Source: Acephala macrosclerotiorum
Taxonomy: Eukaryota; Ascomycota; Leotiomycetes; Helotiales; Mollisiaceae
Length of the DNA: 46,407 bases
Assembly (NCBI GenBank): GCA_014904845.1
Contig: MU119559.1
Span: 1 to 46,407 of the forward strand
Direction: 5' to 3'
Shown here: positions 30,863 to 42,713 of the stretch, one piece after another
Layout: every line of letters starts with the position of its first letter
Position numbering within the stretch: position 1 is the first letter of the stretch
The notes under the pieces: model-generated
Database searches by the model: none
What the model saw: the letters and a program-made list of their open reading frames with translations, nothing else
What the model was told of the DNA's origin: nothing
Translations under genes and position numbers: made by a program

Positions 30863-33800
30863 CTAAAATCCAGGAGGAGGACCAGTGAATCGCGACACCC
30901 CACCAACAATCGGGCTCCTAATTTCACCGGGTGCGCCGACAGGACGATGAGAATTTGGGAGGTCATCCTCATGACGAATGAAGAAATGGCCATCTCCACT
31001 ATCGCGAACATCGAAAGAACCACCGCCATTCATCGCATTTCCTTCGGTCTCGCATATTTCAAGCAACTCCTGTTCAGTAATTGGAGGTTCGCCGGATGGA
31101 TTGAGATGGTCGACCTGATCTTTGATGAGCTTAACATCATAAAACCCATCTGGTGTAGACCCATCGAGATTCTTGCAGGCACGGCATAACATCAATCGAA
31201 CCATGACGGGGCGAGCTTGTGGTGGGCGATTTACTGGACCCCCATTACCGAAAGAGCTGTTCGGCGTCGAGCCCCAGCTTCCCATAAAACCCGAGCCGGG
31301 CAAGGACGACGGACCGAATGGGTTTGGAGCACCCCAGGTGTTGTAGCCGGGAATGGGATTAGCGAATGCAGAAGGGTCCATGAAGGGTGGAGCAAAGGGT
31401 TGCCGATTCGGGTTTCCTGGAGCCGCACTTTGGCGTCGAGCACCTGTAGCCGAGCCCAAAGGTTCGTCGGAATCGTCAAGTAAAGCACTGCTTCCCAGAT
31501 GGTTGCTCAAATCATCGATATCGTTCTTGCTCGAGTCACCGTGACGTTGACCGTGTACCACACTTCCAGGACGACCGATCGGTGCTGGTCGAGCAATTGG
31601 CTGTGCTTGTGGTGCAGCACCAGGTATCTCGGCAGGCTTGTCAAATGATGCCGACTGTTGTCTTGAATGCGATTGCGAAGCTGGACCGTCCTTTGGGAAA
31701 CCAAATGGTTGACCCATGCTGGCTAAGCCGTTAGGGATCTGTGGAAAGCCTGGAGGGCCATGTTGCATGGGGAAGCCTCTACCCTGTGGCATCTGGTGCA
31801 TAGGTCCTGGGTGCAGTGGCATGCCATTCGGGCCCATAGGTCTGAATTGACCAACCATTGGCTGATGAGGGAACATTGGGTCGTGTTGCATTCTACCACC
31901 GAATCCGGGCATCATAGGCATACCGGGTTGAAAGCCTATATTCATTGGGGGCATAATACCAAATGGATTTGGCGGTGGCATACCGGGAGGACTTTTGAGG
32001 GCAGCATGAATTGGTGAAGTGGCTTGTGGGTGATGTAGGTATGGATTCTGAGTATGATTCTTTCCATGTGGCCCAATTGGTCCGGGACTGCCCTGCAATG
32101 GGGTAGATGGAATGGGCGACGCATTCTGACTCAGGTTGGTTGTTTGCGGAGTTTGTGGGACTGACACCGACGAGTTTGAATCTTGTTGAGAGTTTGAAGT
32201 CCGTAGCTTGATTGGGGTTGGGGCTTTTGGAATTGCAGGAGTTGCAACTGGAATATGGGGAGAAGCAACAGCATGGGACTGTAGATTCGCAGGGATCGGG
32301 ATTGGAGGTCGCTTTACTGCTGCCAGAGCTGCTTGAGCGGCTGCTTGTTGAGCAGCAACTTCCTCACGCTTTTGCTTCTCCTTGGCTTCCTTTTCGACTT
32401 TGGCCTTGGCCTCCTTATCGCGCTTCTCTCGCTCCTGCTTCTCACGTCGCTCCTTGGCTTCACGCTCTCTGGCCTCCTTAGCTTCTCTCTCCTTTTGTCT
32501 CGCCTCTTCCTTCTCCCTGCGTTCCTTTTCCTTTGCTTCGCGTTGCTTGCGTTCCAGCTCGGCTTGTCTTTCACGCTGTTCCTGCAATCGGCGTTGCTTC
32601 TCGGCTTCCTTTCTCAATCGCTCTTCCTCTTCGGCTTTCTTCTGGGCTTCTTTCTTCTTCTTCTTCTCCTCGGCACGTAAGCGTTGCTCTTCAGCTTTCT
32701 TCTCTTCGGCCGCACGAAGCTCGGCTTCTTCAGCGGCTTTGTCGGCATCTCGCTTGGCCTTCTCCTCCGCAAGTGCTTGTTTCTTCTGTGCCGCCTTTTC
32801 CTTTTTCTTCTGAGCATCCTTGGCTTTCTTCGCCTTCTTCTGCTCATCAGCACGGGACTCTTCCTCAATTTCTTCAAGGAGCTTTTGCTGCCGCTCTTTG
32901 GCAACTTTGTCCTTGTAGGCGGTTAATACTCTCTGCTCGAACATCCGGGCTGCGAATATCTGGAACATGCGTCGTCCTTCCTCCATTCGCTGCTCTTCTG
33001 TCATGGTATCCTAGCAAAATTAGAACAGAAACGCATGTAATATCCTTCTTCACGTACCATCTCCTCCTCATCATAGTCCTCATCCTGACTGTCATACTCG
33101 TCCTCATCCTCATCTTCATCATCGTATTCCTCGTCGTCCGGCGGAGGGGGATGATTATGACCATGGGCGTGAGGGTGCATAGAGCCATTTGGCGGATGTC
33201 CATAATTTGGATTCGAAAATGCCTCTCGGGCATCCTCTTCTCGAGCCATACGGCGCTCAGCAAGTTGTTCCATCATCTCTATGAACTTCTTCCCATCGTT
33301 CTTCAGAAGGTCATCTGCTACGGTAAGGATACCGCCTTGTACAGTGAGACTGTTACCAAAATTAAAGAAGTCTGTTGCATGACTTCGAGGAAGTTCTTCT
33401 GGCTCCTCCTCGCTGTAGTCATCCTCATCTCTGTCCTCTTCGCTGTACTCCTCCTCGCTATCGTCATCTTCGTCGTCGCCGGGCTGCTCTACTATCCTAC
33501 CACGAGACGGTTGCTGGCCATTAAAAGCAGGGGGAAGACGATTTGGAGGTTGAAGACCACTCATAGCGCCAAAACGTCGAGGTGGGGGCATCATTGGAGG
33601 TACGCCATCCCCTTGGTGATTCGCGTACTGCTCGAGCTCTTCGTAATATGCATCGTATAGAACTTCCAGCTCTTCTTCAATTGCTGTCCGCTTGCGACCA
33701 CAAACAGTACAGCTACAAGAATGCTTCTGTTGCTCCTTCATCTTCTTCAAAACCGCATCCTTCTCAACCTTGACTAATGATTTGCGCTCTTCTTCGCCCA

Positions 33801-34533
33801 GAGACAGCCAGAACTCCTTTATTCGCTCGCGCTCCTCTTGAGAGGAGGTATTCCAGATCTTTTCCTTCGATATTCCAGGGCCTCGAGGCATGTTCGTAGA
33901 TGCTAATGGAGGGAGTGGTAGGGAGACATGGTTATGCGACAAACCATTTGTTCCGTGGTGAATATGCGCTGGAACTTCGTGTTGCGAGCCCTTGGTCTTC
34001 TTTTTCTTTTTTGACTTCTTGCCAGAAGCGTTTGCGGGTATGTCATAGCCATTAGCTGGGGAGCCATTTTGTCCGAAAGAGCCAGAGTATTCATCGCCAT
34101 CCTCGTCACTGAAATATTGGTCGCCTTCTGCCAAGTCGAACTGCCTATCATCCTCGTACTGTTCGCGCTGATCGAAATTGACATCATGGAAACGGGCTTC
34201 TAGTGCCTCCATCTCTCTCTTTAGTATGCCGTTTGTAGGGCTCTCCGGTTGCTGCTCTGCAGCGAGCTTTGCGGCTTGCTTTTGTCTTCGCTTCTGCTTC
34301 TTCCGGTTGACTGTAGGCGTAGCTCCATTGGTTCCCATTGGAGGTGCAGGCATTTGTCCGTTTGGTTTGATGGTTGTCTGGGCCATGGCGGGTGACGTCT
34401 CGGAAGATTCTGTGCTGTTGGATTTAGGGACAGTTATGAATTTCGAACCATCCTTGTTCCTGTACTTCGCAGTAGCTTTCGAGGTTGGGGACGTTGGAGA
34501 CTGCACGGTTTGGTGCCGATGGTTCGCGGGCAT
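30863..34533 (-). CDS. NST1: Stress response protein Nst1
   Basis: Exons 34533-33058 and 33010-30863 join across a 47-nt intron (GTACGT...GCTAG) to give 1207 residues, the usual size of fungal Nst1. The N-terminus is [13 protein letters not shown] followed by [15 protein letters not shown]. Basic [11 protein letters not shown] and acidic [20 protein letters not shown] tracts come next, then [20 protein letters not shown] and [20 protein letters not shown], which are family-specific. After the splice, [20 protein letters not shown] opens a very long Lys/Glu/Arg-rich coiled coil (about residues 525-710), and the rest is Pro/Gly/Gln-rich. In yeast Nst1 is linked to salt tolerance and to P-body scaffolding; a direct biochemical activity is not established. 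Antisense open frames over the coiled coil are composition artefacts. Confidence 0.92.
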
Positions 34534-35518
34534 TCCGATCAGATGTGCTGTTGATTAGAGGGCATGGAAGGGTGGCAACTGTTCCGAGAGCAAAGATCAG
34601 GAACTGCGCAGGATAATCCTCACCCAACAAGGTGGAATGTATGGTGATATGCTTCCGGAACTCACACTGGAAGCCAGCGGAATACTCAATGTATTGCCCC
34701 ACCAAGGTGTATCTTTTGCCGGCTGAAGTTGGTTGGTTTTGCGAGGTCTCGGAGGCTCTATTTGGTTTGTAGTTGTGGCAGATGGTCGAAGAGGAGTTTG
34801 CGAGGTAGTCGTGTAGTCGGGAAAGAGAGTAATGAACCTTTGAGTCCGTGGAGGTAAATCGTCGTTGTTGGTACCCTCCGTATTAGGATCCGTCGTCAAA
34901 AGCTAAGGTTAGCGGCCTAACGAAAAAGGAAGCGACAAGGCATCAACACTGACGGCTCATGATACAGTGGTCTCTCTCCTTGATCTCGAGACGCGCATGA
35001 AAACTTTATGTTGACTAAAACTACCACGATATTTCGAACATTCTCCCAGAATACAGCTCCTTCCCTCATTATCAATTCTCCGATCATTGTTCTGTTCCTC
35101 TCCTCTTGCCCTCCGCAATTACGAGCCTCACTGACAGCTTAAAACCCGTGCACGGCCTTGCTCAGCCTCCGGCGGTTTCCTACCAAGAATATTCGCCAAT
35201 CCAACCTAGCTGCGACAAGAAAAGGGATATAGTTCGATCTGTACCTGGGGATAAATACCTTTCCTTCTTCAGCCTTCTCTTCCCCAGTCATACCGTCGTG
35301 TTTTCCCTAATCCCAACGTCCAGTCGGCTTATCCGAGACAACCAGCCCTCAAACGCCAAGTCTCGTATCGACAAACTTTCCTTCCTAGGACGATATATTC
35401 TACAGAAGGAATTGAGTTTTCCCCCTTCTTCTTCCTTGCCTTTACTGGCACAGGCTCTGCGAAACCCATCCACGTCCATCTCCCGTTCTGACGTGGTTAA
35501 CGCCCTCGATCGACAAAG
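34534..35518. promoter_or_regulatory. Divergent upstream region of NST1 and RHO2
   Basis: A 985-bp divergent intergenic region. A minus-strand frame at 34899-34597 (MTTDPNTEGTNNDDLPPRTQ onwards) is Pro/Thr-rich and has no recognised domain; it might be a small gene or upstream exon but I cannot support it. The right part, about 35100-35518, is CT-rich and probably the RHO2 leader. Confidence 0.4.
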
Positions 35519-36439
35519 ATGGCCCAACAAGCACAAAATGTTATGCGAAGGTGCGTGGGAGCATAAATTATTGCAGTTTTCTTCCGTCAAATCGGGTTAG
35601 GCATTTGATGAATCGTTGCTCAATTGAATGGGGAGATATCTCAGGGGTCAGGAAGTTGGAAGATGCCGTTTTCCTAGACATTTGCTTCTACCCTCGCCAT
35701 TTACTAACAATTCTACAGAAAACTGGTCATAATTGGAGACGGAGCTTGTGGGAAAACATCATTGCTCAGTGTTTTCACTCTAGGTTACTTTCCAACGGTA
35801 AGTTCGCACAGGGCTTCTTCAGAGATGCAATTGTAGCTAACACCTTTCACAGCATTACGTGAGTCAGATACGACTGAAATTGGGCTTTTAGACTGACCGA
35901 ATTTTAGGTTCCTACTGTCTTCGAAAATTACGTTACAGACTGCAGGGTAGACGGGAAGAGCGTTCAATTGGCATTATGGGATACAGCAGGACAAGAAGAC
36001 TATGAGAGATTACGACCTTTGGCGTATTCAAAAGCCCATGTTATTCTGATTGGATTCTCAATTGATACTCCCGACTCTCTGGATAACGTTAAACACAAGG
36101 TAGGGATCAAGGGCGGATTAATTTGGGCATCTGCTAATTCTCTGACAGTGGGTTGAAGAAGCAAACGAACGATGTCCCAATGTTCCGATAATCTTGGTGG
36201 GCCTCAAGAAAGATCTCCGTGAGGATCCAGTGGCCATTGAAGAGATGCGAAAGAAGTCTCAACACTTCGTCACGACCAGAGAAGCAACCGAGATTGCACA
36301 CGATATTGGAGCGAGAAAATACCTAGAATGCTCTTCCTTGACGGGAGAAGGGGTTGATGATGTCTTTGAGGCGGCAACACGAGCTGCTTTGCTCACATTT
36401 GAGAAAGGGGAGGGTGGTGGATGTTGCGTCGTCCTCTAA
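35519..36439 (+). CDS. RHO2: Rho2-type small GTPase
   Basis: Exons 35519-35550, 35719-35797, 35853-35858, 35908-36099 and 36149-36439 give 199 residues. The P-loop GDGACGKT is at residues 17-24, switch I at [15 protein letters not shown], switch II at [20 protein letters not shown], the guanine-specificity loop at [15 protein letters not shown] near the end, and a CaaX box CVVL preceded by another Cys, so geranylgeranylation plus possible palmitoylation anchors it to membrane. [20 protein letters not shown] and [20 protein letters not shown] favour the Rho2 branch over Rho1. Rho2 proteins act in cell-wall integrity and polarity signalling. Exon 3 is only six bases (CATTAC, His38-Tyr39 in switch I), required to keep the effector loop length. 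Branch sites CTAAC and CTGAC support the introns. Confidence 0.9.
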
Positions 36440-37125
36440 ACAGAGACTCAGATGTGGCAGATTAAAGACTGGTGAAGCAAGTTTGATGGGCAAACAGCAC
36501 AATGGGAACGGACAAACAACAATTCGAACATACTCTTTCTAATGGACAAGCGCACGAACGGAACACGGCTTCTCTTCATAAGCACAACTAGCGATTTCCT
36601 CTTGTACCACCGATTCCGGTCTATACGGCTCTTTTTGCCCTCGCTGCACGAAACGTTTGCCTGCTACACATCAAAAGCTTCGATCGTACACCATACAATT
36701 TGCTGTGCTATACTTGGTTATGGTTGGAGGCTTGCGGATAGACTTTTAATGATTATGACGGGTCGCACCCTCTCTGTCGACTTTCGAGTTTCCTTTTCGA
36801 ATCACATACCCGGCAGCGGATGGAATGAATGAGACAGACTGGTTTTTACTGCATTGCTTGCGGATGGAGCGTTGGTCTAATCGAAGACTTGTACATAACA
36901 CACCCAAGCGAGTATTATGAACATGGGCTGAGCCTGTCCTTGTTTCAAAGTCATCTTCTGTTGATGCTAATATTGTACATTGTATGATGGCGTACCGGTA
37001 TTTGCCCTACCTTCTCTCTGTAAGAGCATGGGCCTCAGGGAAGAGAGCTTCATCGTGCCGTATTCGTCTGGTACAACTTCTTTCCCTCCCTCCAGCACTT
37101 CCTTCTATAGTATACAATCCGTAGC
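36440..37125. other. Convergent intergenic region
   Basis: 3' regions of RHO2 (+) and MRPL28 (-) meet here. No coding motif, repeat or RNA gene is visible. Both terminators must lie in it but fungal poly(A) signals are too loose to place. Confidence 0.45.
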
Positions 37126-37823
37126 CTATCTGGTCCACCCGTGATTCCATGCCTCTGCCCCTGGGGTATCGGTCTGCATCCTCGCGTACTCAATCGGTAT
37201 ACCTCCGTGTCTAAAAATGCCCTTCTTCTCCATTGCAATTCTGTATAACCTCCCAGCATCCTTCGCTCCCGGCGCATCAAGTATTCGAAGCTCTTCGCAA
37301 GCAGAGTGCATAGATTGGTACATCCTATTTAAATATGATCAGCCCAATGCCCCAATAATCTCTGTCCCAGCTCTGCTCCCTTCCTCCCATCCTGAACCCA
37401 AAACGCAGAGTCCCGGACAAGCAATCACAAGACATACCTATACAACTCCCTCTCCTCACTCTCCAACTTCTTCCTCCTCGCCAACATCCACGCCCGGTGA
37501 ATCGTCCAATGCCTCAACGCCCTCGTACGACTGAACCTCAAGGGCCTAGGCGTTAACGGATGCTGCATGTGGTATCTTATCAGAGTGATTCTTGGATCTT
37601 TCAATGGTCCTTTTTTAGATTTGGGGTTCTTCCTTGCGCGGCCTCCGCCGCGGAGGGCGAGGGAAGGCGTGGTGCTGAAGGAGCGCATGGCTGGTTGTTG
37701 AGTTAAAGGGAGGGTCGAGGAGGCTCGAGGGAGGGTCGAGGTAGAGGTGAGAGAGAGGGAGCGGAAGGAGGCGAGGAGAGGGGAGATCGTGGTTCGTATT
37801 GAGGCGTGGGATTGGGAGGCCAT
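37126..37823 (-). CDS. MRPL28: Mitochondrial large ribosomal subunit protein mL40
   Basis: Exons 37823-37438 and 37324-37126, joined across a 113-nt intron, give 194 residues. The start MASQSHASIRTTISPLLASF and Ser/Thr/Arg-rich head with RSFSTTPSLALRGGG form a mitochondrial presequence. The body has KDPRITLIRYHMQHPLTPRP, LRFSRTRALRHWTIHRAWML, and after the splice MYQSMHSACEELRILD, AGRLYRIAMEKKGIF, GIPIEYARMQTDTPG and AWNHGWTR, the conserved blocks of fungal MRPL28/mL40. It is part of the mitoribosome large subunit. An earlier GTG-started extension is ignored; the ATG at 37823 gives the natural presequence. Confidence 0.88.
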
Positions 37824-38216
37824 TGTTGTGGTGGTGGTTGAGGAGCTGGGGTTGTAGCTGTTGATCACTGTGATGCTGGAGATTTTTTGAGAGATCGAAG
37901 TCAGTCACGTGCTAAAATAGGGTAAGCTCTTACAACCAAATATGCAGTAACCTCTTTCCTCTTTCATCTCGCCGTGCTTCCTGCCTTCCTGCCTTCTCAC
38001 ATCGATGCCAAAGAATTGGCTCAAGTGAAGCATAAAAGAGGAACGAGGTCTCCAACATTCTTCAACAGATTGTCATCGACCTTTAGTTCCCAAATACATT
38101 CCATTCTCTGCCTCTTTCTCACCGTAGAGTTGCCGGATAAGTACATTCCCGCAGTCTCAGCCTTTGAAAAATCAACACTGTAACTACATAGAAACACCAT
38201 TGACACTGGAGACACA
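37824..38216. promoter_or_regulatory. Divergent promoter of MRPL28 and the DUF1749 gene
   Basis: 393 bp between divergent genes. It includes CT-rich stretches (CCTCTTTCATCTCGCC, CTTCCTGCCTTCCTGCC) near 37952-37992 that look like leader sequence of the + strand gene. No other feature. Confidence 0.45.
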
Positions 38217-39447
38217 ATGGCGACTCCAAGGAAAGGGTTTGTACACAATTATGTAAGCAAAGATCCCCCCTTGTCTAGAAGCAGCTGTTGCAACCTTGCC
38301 CCTCCCCTCGATACATTCGGCCCTCTCCCACCATTGAAACTCAAGAACTTGGTATCCAGCTATAAGAACGAGCTTCGAGCATTCTTAACCTTACCTTTAA
38401 CTACAGAACGATTCTCCTACCTAGAATCTATTTATCTGACCTCCCATTAGACTCCCCGCCTCACGGCTTTCGAGCATACCCCACATTCAGTGTACGGCAC
38501 CTCACAGAATGTCATCCTCTTCATCGGTGGCCTCTTTGATGGCCTCCAGACAGTTCCATATGTGTCCAAGATATCTGATGCATTGTCACCAACTTGGACC
38601 CTTGCGCAAGTCCATCTCTCGTCCTCGTACACTGGCTGGGGCACTGCTTCCCTGCGACAGGATGTCAAGGAACTCTCAAAATGTGTTTCTTACTTCCGCG
38701 GGATCAAGTCGGGGAAGATAGTCCTTATGGGTCATGTAAGTATCTAGGAGTCTTTCAGTAGTCATCATCTTTTCTTTAGTATAGACCTGGTCACTTATTC
38801 CTGTACCTCCTTCTCCGGACCCAAAATAATATTGCTAACCCCAAACCTTCTAGTCAACTGGTTGCCAAGATGTCATGGAGTACCTGACTGGACCAGGCAA
38901 AGAGACTCGGCCTCCAATCGACGCTGGCATCATCCAAGCCCCAGTCAGCGACCGAGAAGCCACTCTCATGTCTACCTCTCCAGAAGACTACAAAAGCAGC
39001 TGCGAGGCCGCCAAGAAAATGGTCGATGCCGACGAGGGCAACGAGATTCTATCCTCAAAATTAACGAACATGCCTTGTCCAATTTCCGCTTACCGATGGC
39101 TCTCCCTTCTTAGTCCTAACCATGATGGAGATGATGATTACTTCAGCTCAGATCTGACCGACGAGCAGCTCACAAAGACATTTGGATCCCTACCCGCTGG
39201 TGTACCATTGTGTATTCTCTACTCGGGAAGCGACGAACATGTTCCACAAAGTATCGACAAGGCAGCCTTGGTCAGACGATGGATTGAGATCGCCAAGAAA
39301 GGCAAGGGTGTGGTGGATGAAGGCTACTCTGGCGTCGTGAAGGGTGCAACCCACAATTTGGCGAAGGACAAAGAAGAAGTTGTGTTGAGCTTAGTTGGCA
39401 GCGTCTTGGGTTTCTTGGCTGGTTTGTCACCGCAGCCTAATTTGTAA
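38217..39447 (+). CDS. DUF1749 family alpha/beta-hydrolase
   Basis: Exons 38217-38252, 38451-38735 and 38854-39447 are all in phase and give 304 residues. After a short exon encoding MATPRKGFVHNY comes LTAFEHTPHS, NVILFIGGLFDGLQTVPYVS, VHLSSSYTGWGTASLRQDVK and KIVLMGH|STGCQDVMEYL, with the predicted Ser nucleophile elbow GHSTG split by intron 2. PPIDAGIIQAPVSDREA and, further on, LCILYSGSDEHVPQSIDKAA (acid region) and GATHNLA (His) complete the hydrolase triad. This is the DUF1749 family found across fungi (UPF0613 in fission yeast) with no settled substrate; siderophore-ester or lipid hydrolysis has been suggested for relatives. Introns are long here (198 and 118 nt), with CTGAC and CTAAC branch sites. 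Confidence 0.88.
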
Positions 39448-42155
39448 CGCTTAGCGTCTTCGAGACTTCGACTCTGCTATGAGCAAGAGGTTGCAGTCGT
39501 CAAATTGAATGCTTTTAATATTGAGCTCTTGCCTCGTCTGCTCGTTCTGCTAGCTTCGCGCCTGGAAATCTCCGACCCACTAAAGCTCGGAGCTTGCCGC
39601 AGGCCCTTGCGTTGTCTTCTTCGAATTCAATCCTTGTGGCGGCAAATGATTCAGTTGTTTTACAAGCTCTGCTTGTGTTCCGTGCTCTGGGAGTCCTTTT
39701 GTATTTCGAGATGTTGCTTTTCTTTCTCTTGGGATCGAACAGCTACTGCTGTTTCTGCTTGTTTTACCTGCACGAAGTGCGCCACGAGGCTCGAAAACCA
39801 AGAAACTCTTAGTTATTCCTTTGCGGATGCTGAATTGATAGATCTAGAGATCAGCTGCTGCAGCTGCTGATGTTTGCCGTATGTTGTGATTCTCCTTGTT
39901 GGTCCCACTCTTAACTTGTGAATCTTGGAACCTACAAAGCTTGAGTCGGCATGGGTTCGACGAGAGAGTGTTAGAGTAATAATTTATGTAGTATCTGCAA
40001 AACCTAACATCTTGAAACACAGAGACTAAAAAGATGTGTGGGCTTACCAATTATTGCCTTTTTCGCATGAATCATTTTGGCGTCCAACTCTTGTCTTGCT
40101 TAAAGTTCCTTTGCTCGTATCGCCAGCGGTATATTCCGTGCTCTAAGAGCTCGACAAAAGAAGGGATTATTTTCTACAAATCCGTCTTGAACACGCTAAA
40201 GTATGCGAGACGCGAAGAGCCGATCCTTTTCCCGCCCCCTTGGCTATAGTATGCGAGACAGAGATCCCATGTAAAGGAGGTATGCAATTTGCCTGTGTAT
40301 TTGGTCCTTGGCTGACTGATTCCGTAGCTTGATGTGTAAGCCAGGAGTCTTTGAAGCTTGTAGAGGCTCCTGAGGGAATTCAAGCTTCATTTAGGATGGT
40401 AATTGTTGCTGGCTCGATGCTGGAGCGGTCAGAAGGTGAAGAAGGGGGAGCGAATTTAGGAGGACCTGAGGACAACTTTAAAGGGCGCCTTGGCAGATAT
40501 TAAAATGCTGTGAATGTACCATTCCCATCTAGATTTTCTGATTAGTAGGAGAAGTGGACACAAGAACTTGGCGAATCGAAATAATTACCCTGCCTCAATT
40601 CTACTTCTTCAGCGTCAATTCCCTGCCCGTTTCATCATTCTGCTGGTACTGCATTCTGTCAGTTGCTCGACAAGAAACATTCTTCTCCTGTCTCTTAGGA
40701 AATGATCAACTCCTAGGAGAATTGGTGCGGCAAAATATCTACATTGTCCACGTCTAGAATTTCCGACGTAACAAGAGTTCTTTGACGTTGGGGCAACACA
40801 AGCAAGCAATCAAGCAGGGCCACAGTGCCTCTACTGGATATTTTTGGTATAGATTTCAGCTCCTCAGTCTCTCTTGTACTGTTTGTGGATACGTTACGCT
40901 GGGGACCCGATTTGAATTCTAGAATGTATATATTGGAGCTCTTGTGTCACTTTCTGCGTCGCAATTTGACTGGCTTTCGTGTAGCTGCAGTTTTACGTTC
41001 ACTTGCAGCACTTACACCCCGTGAATGTGGAAGGGATTCGAGGATTTGAGGATTCGAGGATTCGGTCTCAGTTTGGGATTCACAGTCGGGTGGTAAAGTG
41101 TGATTTTCTGACAATTGACTGGGAGCTAGATGACGGGAAGGTTGAAAACGGTATATGTCGATTCGCTGAGGGGTATTTTTGAACAGTGACTTGGGGAATT
41201 CTGTAAGTAAACATTTGAATCAGATGACGGAGATTGTAGGAGCCGGGGTCTACCTTCTTACCATTGCCTTCTTCCAATTGAGTTCTTTATGCGTAGCTAT
41301 CTTGCTTGTTCTGCTCGTGCTGCTGGTACTGTGTTAAAACAAGGTCCAATGGAGAAGAAGTCCCCTCCCTTCCTGCCATTCTTGCCCCGCCGTACTGGCT
41401 TGGGCATTGTAGGATGATTATCGGAGAAGGAGCTCACCTTGCTCCCTCTGTTCCGGGCTTGACGTGCTGTACTATATGCCCAATAGAGAAGGATCTCGCC
41501 TCGTTCCTTCCCAGTTCAGCCCTGAGAAATTCGGTCGACCATCCGACTGATCGGAACCGGTACATATACTTCTCCACCCGACACTAACAATCCCTCCTAC
41601 ACAACAAAAGCTTTTTGTCTAACAGCTTCGCGTGGCATCGAGGGAGCATCCAACTGCTCCTATGGAAGCTCCCTCGACCCTCGTGATGTACGGTCGAACC
41701 TCAACCAAAGGAAAAGCAATACAGGGTTGATGGAACTTCCAATTGCCCTCCTGGAAGCTCCCTCCCATACGCGTTGAGACTGTTGAGGTTGACCGATCAA
41801 AGAGAAGCAGGTCCTTCGAGGCTGGGCTGTAAGGTGTTTCCTCTCCAAAGTTAGAGTCCTCTCGTTGCGGACTGAAAATTAAGGAAGCTAGGGCCAAGGG
41901 ATTTTCCGTTTCTCTCGTCACTGCCCCTCGTTGCATGGGTCAATCTAAGTCCGATAAGCGAGCACGCTCCGGTTTTTGAGGCCTATATCTTCAAGTTCGT
42001 TTGAGGGTTCTGGCGATCTTCACGACAACGAAAATTAGCAGAACGAACTGCGACTCCAAGACAACAGACTCGAGAACAGCTCTAGCTGGTAAGTCTTGAA
42101 TTCTCAATCACAATATCTAGATTATACTGACAGATCTAAGCCACCTCTCCACACA
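39448..42155. other. 2.7-kb intergenic region with short repeats
   Basis: No gene is supported. A tandem of a 9-mer GATTCGAGG (about four copies, one with T for C) lies at 41033-41063. TCGAGGGAGC at 41638-41647 and GCTCCCTCGA at 41668-41677 form a perfect 10-bp inverted repeat with a 20-nt loop, and GGAAGCTCCCTC recurs at 41753-41764. Open frames on both strands have no recognisable motif. The right end, from about 42000, is likely the leader of the next gene. Confidence 0.4.
41033..41063. repeat. 9-bp tandem repeat (GATTCGAGG)n
   Basis: About three and a half units in direct tandem, one unit reading GATTTGAGG. Noncoding by all frames that I can judge. Confidence 0.7.
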
Positions 42156-42713
42156 ATGGACGTCGCAATGATCGAAGATCTTCTTCAATCCCATGAATCT
42201 GCCTTCGCAACAATGGTCAAGCACGTCCCACAAACCGCAACCACACACTCCGACTTGCGCACCCTTCTTCACGAGCACCATGAACGCCTAGTCGCTCAAG
42301 TTGAGGTCAAATTCCCCACTCCGTCCGTTCTTCGTGGTAGATCTGTTACTATCGGTGGTGCCGTCTCCCGCCCCCGTGGCTCGACATTTACAACACCAAT
42401 CAAGAGATCCGCTCCCGATCCTGTTGACGAAGATCTGACACCTACGAAATCTTCTGGAACAGTTCGTACAATCCCTCGCGGAATGTTCTCATCCTCTTCC
42501 ACCGGCGGCAATAAGAGAGTGGCATTCACCATCGGTTACGATTCAGAGTCGGAGGCCGAGGAGGGTACTGGCGTTGATGACCTGTATTCCCCAGTCATCG
42601 AGAGAAAGAAAGGCCCGAGACGACCTGGACAATCCAGATTCGGTGGTGGTGCTCGCAAGATCTCAGGATCAGGTGGCAAGGATAAGGAGGATAAGGAGGA
42701 GCCTTTGCTCTGA
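42156..42713 (+). CDS. Small hydrophilic protein, unknown function
   Basis: A 185-residue frame starting MDVAMIEDLLQSHESAFATM. The first 55 residues look helical (HSDLRTLLHEHHERLVAQVE). The remainder is Ser/Thr/Pro/Gly-rich and probably disordered, with the words LRGRSVTIGGAVSRPRG, KRVAFTIGYDSESEAEEGTG and a charged end GGKDKEDKEEPLL. There is no signal peptide, membrane helix or known domain. Codon use and even composition suggest a real gene, and the start is chosen because the context ACACAATGGA follows a plausible leader with an intron-like CTGGTAAGTC near 42089. I do not recognise the family. Confidence 0.65.
   Translation: MDVAMIEDLLQSHESAFATMVKHVPQTATTHSDLRTLLHEHHERLVAQVEVKFPTPSVLRGRSVTIGGAVSRPRGSTFTTPIKRSAPDPVDEDLTPTKSSGTVRTIPRGMFSSSSTGGNKRVAFTIGYDSESEAEEGTGVDDLYSPVIERKKGPRRPGQSRFGGGARKISGSGGKDKEDKEEPLL

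Noticed and set aside
32382..33660. Long plus-strand open frames antisense to NST1
   Set aside because: They are Ser/Leu/Phe-rich mirror images of the Lys/Glu-rich coiled coil and acidic tracts; NST1 itself is fully supported on the minus strand.
35106..35600. 164-codon frame upstream of and across RHO2 exon 1
   Set aside because: It has no recognisable motif, lies in the probable leader and overlaps the supported first exon and intron of RHO2 in another frame.
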